In this document: one piece after another, positions 58,081 to 64,000 of the stretch
Numbering within the stretch: the stretch's first letter is position 1
Layout: each line of letters begins with the position of its first letter
Origin: Mucilaginibacter geliditolerans
Lineage (GTDB): Bacteria; Bacteroidota; Bacteroidia; Sphingobacteriales; Sphingobacteriaceae
Assembly: GCF_014200495.1 (NCBI RefSeq)
Contig: NZ_JACHBY010000012.1
Location: forward strand, 1 to 64,000
Direction: 5' to 3'
DNA: 64,000 bases
Translations under genes and position numbers: made by a program
Notes under the pieces: generated by a model
Database searches by the model: none
Seen by the model: the letters and a program-made list of their open reading frames with translations, nothing else
What the model was told of the DNA's origin: nothing

Positions 58081-59241
58081 ATGAAAAAAATAGTATTGCT
58101 TTTAGCTTTTACCTTGCTGCTTTCAGCCCGTTCTTTCGCCCAAACTGCCATTGATACGACCAGCTATAAACAGTCCCTGCAATTCCTGCAAGGGAACGGT
58201 GTTTATGAAGAAGGTGTGATGGTTTTCTTAACGGGCCTGAAGGCTTCTATCTGGTCTCACTTTAGTATGTTCATCGGTGATGCCCAGGCATTGGCGGCCA
58301 TATTTATGATCATCTTTTTCTCCATTAAATCTTATGAAATGATGGTCGGGGATAAAAAACTGGAGATCATGCCGCTGCTCCGGCCATTCGGGTTAGCCAT
58401 GATCATATTATGGTGGGGCGCGTTTACAAAAGTCGTCGCTTTTCCTACCGACTTGGTTGCCAATCAAACGGAGATCATGTACCAGAGTGAACAAAGCACT
58501 GTCGATGACCTGCGCTTTACCCGCGCCAACCTGATGCTTGCCGTTGCTAATTCGCTTTATACCTATCAGGCGCAAACAGAGGTCGCGGAAAAAGAAAGTG
58601 ATACATGGTACGGGCAGGCGTGGGATTCTGTCACCAGTACTGTAAAGGAAGGGATCTCTACGGTCATTTCACCGTTACTGGAATTGAAGAACCGGCTGAC
58701 CATAGGGATGCAGTTATTGCTCACACAGCTTTTGGAACTTTTGGGGATATGGATACTGCGGATTGCAGTGTACATAATTTTTATGATACAGATTATCTAT
58801 TCAAGTATCCTGATCATCCTGGGGCCGTTTTCAGTAGCGGTTAGTATCCTCCCTGCATTCCGGGACAGCTTTACCACATGGATAGCGCGGTTTGTTTCGG
58901 TCAACCTGTATTCGGGTATTGCTTACCTCATCATGTACCTATGCGGGCTAATGCAGGAGTATGCTTTGCAATCGGAGATCAGCAAATACCAGGAACTGGT
59001 GGGCACGAACGGCTTAAGCGCCAACCTGGAGAAAATGGCATGGTTTGCCAGTAACGGCATCCTTTCTTTTGGCACGGTGATCATTGTCTTCCTCATCGGT
59101 GCTATTTGTATGTTCACCGTTCCGAGTATCTCGACCTGGATCATTTCTACTTCAGGCGTTACTTCAGCTACCTCAAGTGCAGGGCGTGGTGCTGCAACCG
59201 TTATGACTGTGGCCCGCAGGGCAGCCGGTAGTTTCATTTAA
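58081..59241 (+). CDS. traJ: TraJ conjugative transposon protein (VirB6-like)
   Basis: A 386-residue polytopic inner-membrane protein. After a cleavable signal (ending SFAQ) there are at least six hydrophobic helices: near residues 60-85, 100-125, 205-235, 237-260, 275-300 and 325-355. The segment YEMMVGDKKLEIMPLLRPFGLAMIILWWGAF and SVAVSILPAFRDSFTTWIARFVSVNLYSGIAYLI are typical of Bacteroidota TraJ. It forms part of the inner-membrane channel. The gene starts three bases after the preceding stop. Confidence 0.93.
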   Translation: MKKIVLLLAFTLLLSARSFAQTAIDTTSYKQSLQFLQGNGVYEEGVMVFLTGLKASIWSHFSMFIGDAQALAAIFMIIFFSIKSYEMMVGDKKLEIMPLLRPFGLAMIILWWGAFTKVVAFPTDLVANQTEIMYQSEQSTVDDLRFTRANLMLAVANSLYTYQAQTEVAEKESDTWYGQAWDSVTSTVKEGISTVISPLLELKNRLTIGMQLLLTQLLELLGIWILRIAVYIIFMIQIIYSSILIILGPFSVAVSILPAFRDSFTTWIARFVSVNLYSGIAYLIMYLCGLMQEYALQSEISKYQELVGTNGLSANLEKMAWFASNGILSFGTVIIVFLIGAICMFTVPSISTWIISTSGVTSATSSAGRGAATVMTVARRAAGSFI

Positions 59242-59251
59242 CCCAATCATT

Positions 59252-59866
59252 ATGATCATCAAAAACATTGAAGCCAAGATCAAATTGGCCACTTTTGTCG
59301 CGGGCGGCAGTTTGCTCGCCGCCATTTTCATTTCGCTTATTTCCGGGTACTTCGCCTATAAACAGGTGGCCGACGCTCGCAGAAGCGTATATATAGTCGA
59401 TAACAATATACCCATATTGGCCAACCAGACGGATGTTACTTTAAACCGCCCGGCAGAATACCGCGCTGACGTTGACCTTTTCCATTCATTGTTTTTCTCG
59501 CTCACGCCGGATGATAAGTATATCGAATACCAGCTAAAAAAAGCGATGTACCTCGTGGATGAATCGGGTATTGAACAAACAAATAATCTCAAGGAGAACG
59601 GCTATTTCAACTCCATTTTGTCGAGCAGTTCAGTGCTTACCCTGCAAACAGATTCTATTTCGCTGGATATGACGAAGAAGTATTTCCGGTATTACGGCAA
59701 GCTGAAAATTGACCGGCGAAGTTCGACCGTCATCCGTTCCTTAATAACGGAAGGCTATTTAAAGGACATCCCCCGTAGCGACAATAATCCACATGGCGTA
59801 CTCATCACCAATTGGAAAACCTTAGAAAACAAAGACCTCGAAAATGTTCAAAAAAATACATTCTAA
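59252..59866 (+). CDS. traK: TraK conjugative transposon protein (VirB8-like)
   Basis: A 204-residue bitopic inner-membrane protein: N-terminal cytosolic KNIEAKIKLAT, one helix (about 14-36), and a periplasmic NTF2-like domain with the family words EYRADVDLFHSLFFSLTPDD, YIEYQLKKAMYLVD, YFNSILSSS and a polar end. It nucleates the transfer channel. The last 23 bp overlap the next gene. Confidence 0.94.
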   Translation: MIIKNIEAKIKLATFVAGGSLLAAIFISLISGYFAYKQVADARRSVYIVDNNIPILANQTDVTLNRPAEYRADVDLFHSLFFSLTPDDKYIEYQLKKAMYLVDESGIEQTNNLKENGYFNSILSSSSVLTLQTDSISLDMTKKYFRYYGKLKIDRRSSTVIRSLITEGYLKDIPRSDNNPHGVLITNWKTLENKDLENVQKNTF

Positions 59867-60269
59867 CCGCGATCCTCAAGGTACGGTATACAGCGAGTTG
59901 AAAAAGGAGTTTGCCGTTTATTTTGCGGCGGCCGAAGGTTTTGGCAGACGTATTACCGAACGCTACCCGAATTTCCTTTTCGGGGTGATGGTACTTATGA
60001 TGCTCACCTCTATGGTTTTATCATTTACAGTGTTCCATAAGGCAGCGCCGCCGCCTCAAATAAAAGCCGCCCCCAAAGCAAGTATTTCACCATTAAGTAA
60101 CGGCTTTGACCAGATCATGGCCACCGGGGCGGCCTTAAAAGAAACCATAACCTTAAAAAGACAGGTCGATAGCCTGACCGCTAAAAAGGTATTAAGCGCG
60201 GCAGATAGTACCGTACTGGAAAAGGATTTGGACAGGCTCCAGCAGATCAATAACCATTTAACCAAATAA
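59844..60269 (+). CDS. TraL-position small membrane protein
   Basis: A 141-residue protein: a soluble N-terminal part (VYSELKKEFAVYFAAAEGFGRRITERYPNFLFG), one membrane helix (about residues 47-66, VMVLMMLTSMVLSFTVFHKA), a Pro/Ala-rich linker and a helical, coiled-coil-like end (LKETITLKRQVDSLTAKKVLSAADSTVLEKDLDRLQQINNHL). It occupies the TraL place between traK and traM. Function unknown, probably part of the inner-membrane complex. Confidence 0.82.
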   Translation: MFKKIHSNRDPQGTVYSELKKEFAVYFAAAEGFGRRITERYPNFLFGVMVLMMLTSMVLSFTVFHKAAPPPQIKAAPKASISPLSNGFDQIMATGAALKETITLKRQVDSLTAKKVLSAADSTVLEKDLDRLQQINNHLTK

Positions 60270-60272
60270 CTT

Positions 60273-61439
60273 ATGAACAAGATCAATTTCAAGCAACCCA
60301 AATACATCCTGCCTTTGATCGCGCTGCCTTTTTTGTGTTTGTTCTTTTATGTCTATCACAGCAGTTTTGCGAAAAAGAAGCCGTTAACAAAAGAAATGGT
60401 AGGTATCAACGGAACCGTTGGCGAAGTATCAGGTGATGTTAAAAAGAAACAGTTAGCCGATAAACTCGATGCTTTCAGAGATACTTACAAAGAAGGCGAC
60501 GGCAATACCGCCATGACGGCGATACCAGGCGAAACCTCCAGTAATGCGGCTTATAACAACGCTTATTCGGATAAGGAAAAAAAGACGCTGGATTCGATCA
60601 ACCAGGCGATGAAAAATAAGTTTGCTGGCGGAACAGCTACGTCAGGCATATCGCCAAAAGATAAAGCGATGGCTGATGCTTTAGCGGGGTTATCACATCG
60701 TCAAACAGGTCGTCAGAACTTAGCGCCGCCCGAAAAAGATGCCGATCCTATGTCAGTTTTTAAACAGCAGATGGCATACATGGACAGCGTAAATAAAGCC
60801 AATGACCCGGCGGCCAAAGCGGAAAAGCAGAAGAAAGACGCATTGGCCAAAGCAGAAGCATTGCACGCCAAGGAATCAATTTTAGCGGTCTGTAAAGCAG
60901 ACGATAATTCAGCAGACTTTAATACCCTGCTGCCGGGTAAAAAGGATGCCTTTATCATGGCGATCATTGATGAAAATGTGACCGGCTATGCAGGCTCAAG
61001 GATTAGGCTTCGCCTTTTGGAAGATATAAAAGCCGGAAATATACTGGTCAGAAAAGGGACTTACTTATATGCGCTTGTAAGCGGCTTTGAAGGCCAGCGG
61101 GTCACATTGGAGATCAAATCTATTTTGTATGATAATAAACTCCTGCCCGTTAAGCTGAATATTTATGACCTTGACGGTTTGCCAGGCCTGTATGTTCCTG
61201 AATCTGCTTTTCGGGATTTTACAAAAGATCTGGGCACCAATTCCATGCAGGGCTTCAATATTGATGGCAGTTCTTCCACGGGCAACCAGTTTGTCATGAG
61301 TGCGGTAGATAAGGTCTTTGAATCTACTTCATCCGCTATAGCCGGTATGATCCGCAAAAACAAAGCAAAAATAAAATACAATTCCTATCTCTATTTAATC
61401 GATAACGATGCGCTGCAAAACGCGCAGAAAACCTACTAA
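60273..61439 (+). CDS. traM: TraM conjugative transposon protein (VirB10-like)
   Basis: A 388-residue protein with a single N-terminal helix (residues about 11-30, ILPLIALPFLCLFFYVYHSS), a long charged, Ala/Lys-rich periplasmic linker (about 40-210), and a compact C-terminal domain with VTGYAGSRIRLRLLEDIKAGNILVRKGTYLYALVSGFEGQRV and LPVKLNIYDLDGLPGLYVPESAFRDFTKDL, the hallmark of TraM/VirB10. It links the two membranes. The next gene's true ATG is five bases after its stop. Confidence 0.94.
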   Translation: MNKINFKQPKYILPLIALPFLCLFFYVYHSSFAKKKPLTKEMVGINGTVGEVSGDVKKKQLADKLDAFRDTYKEGDGNTAMTAIPGETSSNAAYNNAYSDKEKKTLDSINQAMKNKFAGGTATSGISPKDKAMADALAGLSHRQTGRQNLAPPEKDADPMSVFKQQMAYMDSVNKANDPAAKAEKQKKDALAKAEALHAKESILAVCKADDNSADFNTLLPGKKDAFIMAIIDENVTGYAGSRIRLRLLEDIKAGNILVRKGTYLYALVSGFEGQRVTLEIKSILYDNKLLPVKLNIYDLDGLPGLYVPESAFRDFTKDLGTNSMQGFNIDGSSSTGNQFVMSAVDKVFESTSSAIAGMIRKNKAKIKYNSYLYLIDNDALQNAQKTY

Positions 61440-61443
61440 AACC

Positions 61444-62283
61444 ATGAAAAAACTAATCTATTTTTTCGCCATTCTAATAATGGTGAGTGGGCATAGCTAT
61501 GCACAAAATACCCCTTTTGCTGACGGTGTAAAAAGGGCCGCTTTGCCCATTGTTTACCTGCTGGACAATGTTTCGGTGCATTTCATATCACCAGAACCTA
61601 TCCAGTATGTAGATATTTCTACGAAGAACATTATTGGTGATATTCCGCTTAAAAATGTGTTGCGCATTAGGGCAAAGGACTCGTTAAAAACCCAGGTTGA
61701 TGCGATAGTTACTATTGCCGGGGAAAAGTTTATCGCACAATACCATATTATATCCGCAGGCATCATCACGGGCAGGAACGTTGTTACCGATATTGATATA
61801 CTGCCTGCCGATAGCAGGTCACTGGATATTTCGGGGATAGAATTATCTCAGCCCCAACTTAAAAATATCGCGCTCAATATTTTCTCGGCGAAGCGGGGCC
61901 ATGAGATCGAGCATGCCACAGCATTTGGCCTGCATAGTGCCGTGTATCATATTTATGCCGTCGACGATTATTTTTTTATCGACCTGGGATATGATAATCA
62001 AACGAACCTGGTCTATGATATTGACCAGTTCCGCTTTACTATCGATGATAAAAAAGTAACCAAAGCATCGAATGTACAATCATTAGAGATAAAGCCTGAA
62101 TATGTATTATTTGATAACCCATCATTCAAAAAATACTACCGTAATATATTCGTGTTCAGGAAAGTCAGCTTTCCTGGCAATAAGGTATTTCATGTTGAAT
62201 TGAGCGAAAAGCAAGTGTCAGGACGCATCATATCTACCGCTGTATCTTATAAAGATATTCTCAATGCAGATATTGCTCGCTAA
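61444..62283 (+). CDS. traN: TraN conjugative transposon protein (VirB9-like, DUF4138)
   Basis: A 279-residue periplasmic/outer-membrane protein: a signal peptide (MKKLIYFFAILIMVSGHSYAQ), then PIVYLLDNVSVHFISPEPIQYVDISTKNIIGDIPLKNVLRIRA, the family start, and later VYHIYAVDDYFFIDLGYDNQTNLVYDIDQFRFTIDDKKVTKASN, the core of TraN. ATG 61444 is chosen, since the longer frame (61408) overlaps traM and lacks a signal peptide at its start. It is the last tra gene in this direction before an opposing gene. Confidence 0.94.
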   Translation: MKKLIYFFAILIMVSGHSYAQNTPFADGVKRAALPIVYLLDNVSVHFISPEPIQYVDISTKNIIGDIPLKNVLRIRAKDSLKTQVDAIVTIAGEKFIAQYHIISAGIITGRNVVTDIDILPADSRSLDISGIELSQPQLKNIALNIFSAKRGHEIEHATAFGLHSAVYHIYAVDDYFFIDLGYDNQTNLVYDIDQFRFTIDDKKVTKASNVQSLEIKPEYVLFDNPSFKKYYRNIFVFRKVSFPGNKVFHVELSEKQVSGRIISTAVSYKDILNADIAR

Positions 62284-62322
62284 TATTTTGATTATTGATT
62301 ACACGTTAAGAATTATGAATTA

Positions 62323-63627
62323 TTAATTTATTAAAAACAAGGCATCTATACTATTTGGCGCATTGTAATTATGCCTGTACCGTCTTGCCTTAATATTGGC
62401 TCCTCCAGGCACAGAATGATCGGATGAAAAGGTAAAGCTTAGATATTCAAAATTCGCTGAGGGAGGTAAGCCGCTCATTTTAAAAGAGGCTATTGAATTA
62501 TGTGTTCTTAAATATTTCCAACTTATTAAATCGTATTCACGGTTACGTGTATAATTGAAATTTTTAAATTCAAAGAAGATGGTATATTCGTCATGTGTCG
62601 TATTGTAACCCAGACTTGTAATATGAACATCCCGGACATTTGATTTAGATACAGCATTAAAGATTATTTGCTTTCCGGTTTTGTCAAGGACTTTAATCTC
62701 CAACTGGCAATCACTCAGTATTTTAAGATATGGGGCCAATGAACTTGTGTCTAGCCAAGCGTTGCCCCCAAATATCTCGTCAGATGTAAAACGCATTCCC
62801 GGTGTTGGAGCCGAAAAGGCTTGTTTTTTAAAATCTGGCGTACCATCCTGATCCCGGATGACATATTTAGATTCAAAATCCCTGCATACATCTTGAATAA
62901 GCCCAAAAGCTGTACCTGTAGCATTCGCGTTCTTCTCCAACCGGAAGGTAAATCCTATATTAACCCGAAAAGGTGCCAACGGGTTTAAAACGACATCAGT
63001 CTGTGAAATGATACTATCTTCTTTTGTTAAAGCATCTTTCTGTTTATCGAGTGAAAGCGCAGATAATTGGAGATTCTTTAACGTTAAGGTGTCTACTTTT
63101 TTTGTAATTCGCAAAGCTAAAAGTAACCTTTTACTGAGTTGATTCCCCGTATTTATTATAGTATCAGTTTTTGCTTTGTAGGTATAATCCTGAATCGCCT
63201 TTTCATCTGCAAGCTGGGTTTTTTCTTTTGTGATACTGCATGAATTTAGTTGATCTATTTTCTTGATGTTCAAAACGCCCCAAATGCTCAAACTGCCACC
63301 AATCAGGATTCCAACCATTGCTACCCAAGCCCATCGGGTTAGCGATTTGGTTTTGTAGACCTTCCCTTTTACGATGACTTCCTCCTCTTTTGATGTTTCT
63401 GCAAAAAGTGCCAAAAGGGCTGAGGCAATGGTAATCAAAGGGGCAGCTATATCGATAAATTCTTTTAGGTTTTCAAATGGTTCGACGCTTTCGCATTTCA
63501 ACGCATTCGATTTTTGAAGTTGAAATTCCAGCCTTTTGAGAGCATCGGGCACCTGTTGGATCTTTTTTGCCCTAACGCTAATAATAGCGAAGCTAATAAA
63601 ACAGAAAAGCAGCGTAATTCTGCGCAT
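62323..63627 (-). CDS. Orphan exported/membrane protein inserted in the tra region
   Basis: A 434-residue protein of no recognised family, on the strand opposite to the tra genes. It has a signal-like start (MRRITLLFCFISFAIISVRA), a second hydrophobic pair at about residues 58-73 (IAAPLITIASALLALFA) and 97-118 (WAWVAMVGILIGGSLSIWGVL), a helical, coiled-coil-like middle (about 130-210, LSLDKQKDALTKEDSIISQ) and a large beta-rich C-terminal domain (about 220-434, FRVNIGFTFRLEK, DCQLEIKVLDKTGKQIIFNAV, EYTIFFEFKNFNYTRNREYDLISWKYL). The sensor- or effector-like layout suggests surface exclusion, toxin, or stress cargo, but nothing is proven. Confidence 0.75.
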   Translation of the reverse strand: MRRITLLFCFISFAIISVRAKKIQQVPDALKRLEFQLQKSNALKCESVEPFENLKEFIDIAAPLITIASALLALFAETSKEEEVIVKGKVYKTKSLTRWAWVAMVGILIGGSLSIWGVLNIKKIDQLNSCSITKEKTQLADEKAIQDYTYKAKTDTIINTGNQLSKRLLLALRITKKVDTLTLKNLQLSALSLDKQKDALTKEDSIISQTDVVLNPLAPFRVNIGFTFRLEKNANATGTAFGLIQDVCRDFESKYVIRDQDGTPDFKKQAFSAPTPGMRFTSDEIFGGNAWLDTSSLAPYLKILSDCQLEIKVLDKTGKQIIFNAVSKSNVRDVHITSLGYNTTHDEYTIFFEFKNFNYTRNREYDLISWKYLRTHNSIASFKMSGLPPSANFEYLSFTFSSDHSVPGGANIKARRYRHNYNAPNSIDALFLIN

Positions 63628-63739
63628 ATAATAAAGTGTTAAGGATTAGCCTATTAACCGATACCAATATAATATTTTTTAATTATCTATTTATTAAATA
63701 GTTGACCATTCAGTGGTCGTATTTTCTCAATAATAGCTT

Positions 63740-64000
63740 ATGGAAGAAACACGCGAACAACAAAAATTACATGGTTTCCTGCAATGTTTGATCTATTTAT
63801 CAATTGCGTTGGAAGCTTCGATATTCGTTTATATAAAAGCCCCTTTTTGGGGCTTTTTTGTTAATGCGTTGATTAAGATCAGCCACATTACAATTTACCG
63901 GTTTTTGGTATATAGCAAGCTGTTCACCTTTTTACTGATCTGCCTTGTCAGTATCGGTACTTTGGCCAAAAAGAAGCAAGACCTTGACCCAAAAAAACAT
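63740..64000 (+). CDS. Type IV coupling protein (MobC/TraG-type), 5' part only
   Basis: The first 87 codons of a gene cut by the window edge. The product starts MEETREQQKLHGFLQCLIYL and has two membrane helices (about residues 12-32 and 56-75, LVYSKLFTFLLICLVSIGTLA) followed by KKKQDLDPKK. Bacteroidota coupling proteins of the MobC kind begin in the same way: two helices, then a GxxxxKxxx loop before the ATPase. The ATPase domain itself is outside. Odd: codons 32-40 encode a terminator-like hairpin (63835-63859). Confidence 0.65.
   Translation, partial: MEETREQQKLHGFLQCLIYLSIALEASIFVYIKAPFWGFFVNALIKISHITIYRFLVYSKLFTFLLICLVSIGTLAKKKQDLDPKKH
63835..63859 (+). promoter_or_regulatory. Terminator-like hairpin in the start of the coupling-protein gene
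   Basis: AAAAGCCCC-TTTTT-GGGGCTTTTTT, in frame with the coding sequence. It could cause premature termination or attenuation. Confidence 0.6.

Larger units (their letters stand above)
26400..64000. mobile_element. Integrative and conjugative element (left 37.6 kb, right end outside)
   Basis: A tRNA-Phe-adjacent tyrosine recombinase, cargo glycan locus, RteC, Toprim/primase-like protein, DNA methyltransferase, MobC-like protein and relaxase, and a colinear CTnDOT-type tra series ending in a coupling-protein start give a complete element logic. The cargo part (28-45 kb) is visibly more AT-rich than both the host part and the tra part, which suggests separate origins. Alternatively the recombinase with the glycan locus is a smaller island beside an element whose own integrase lies elsewhere. 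Confidence 0.75.

Overview
The window looks like a chromosome segment of a Bacteroidota bacterium of the Sphingobacteriaceae type (Mucilaginibacter or Pedobacter-like). This rests on the SusC/SusD pair, the type IX secretion C-terminal signal, the RteC and TraE-TraN conjugation genes, the 'ABC transporter ATPase'-type orphan family, promoters of the TTTG...TAnnTTTG kind, and absence of Shine-Dalgarno sequences. The genus is inference; there is no rRNA in the window.

Left part (1-26.3 kb) is host chromosome. It opens with remnants of a prophage: a terminase small/large pair and two small genes on the minus strand (0.3-3.3 kb), two more small minus-strand genes (6.9-7.8 kb) and a divergent S24-type repressor (8.0-8.7 kb). 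Ordinary genes (lipoprotein, RRM protein, MFS transporter) sit between these pieces. The gaps are filled with short dispersed, palindromic and tandem repeats. From 9 to 26 kb come small membrane and regulatory genes, a 1212-residue type IX-secreted protein, a Pmp3-type protein, two oxidoreductases, an ECF sigma operon, folC and a two-gene membrane Fe-S reductase cluster.

Right part (26.4 kb to beyond the right edge) is an integrative and conjugative element that appears to begin at the 3' end of a tRNA-Phe gene, with a tyrosine recombinase right after it. Next comes a visibly AT-rich cargo locus (28.4-41.5 kb): SusC, SusD, a secreted clan GH-D-like glycosidase, a deaminase-deacetylase fusion, a phosphohexosamine mutase, GalE, an N-acetylhexosamine-1-kinase-like protein and a CBM9-like protein. 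Read together they make an almost complete route from an outer GalNAc/GlcNAc glycan to fructose-6-phosphate through sugar-1-phosphates and UDP-sugars; only a uridylyltransferase is not present.

The element core follows: an alpha-oxoamine synthase whose gene overlaps a TetR regulator, RteC, two paralogous small DNA-binding-like proteins separated by a candidate structured RNA, a primase/Toprim protein, a C5 DNA methyltransferase whose gene contains a second long protein-like frame, the mobilization genes with oriT-like palindromes and repeats, and a CTnDOT-type tra operon (ParA, TraB-like, TraE, TraF, TraG, a family of four secreted proteins, TraJ, TraK, TraL-like, TraM, TraN). A reverse-strand orphan gene lies between traN and the start of a coupling-protein gene cut by the window edge. 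No CRISPR array, rRNA or insertion sequence was seen.
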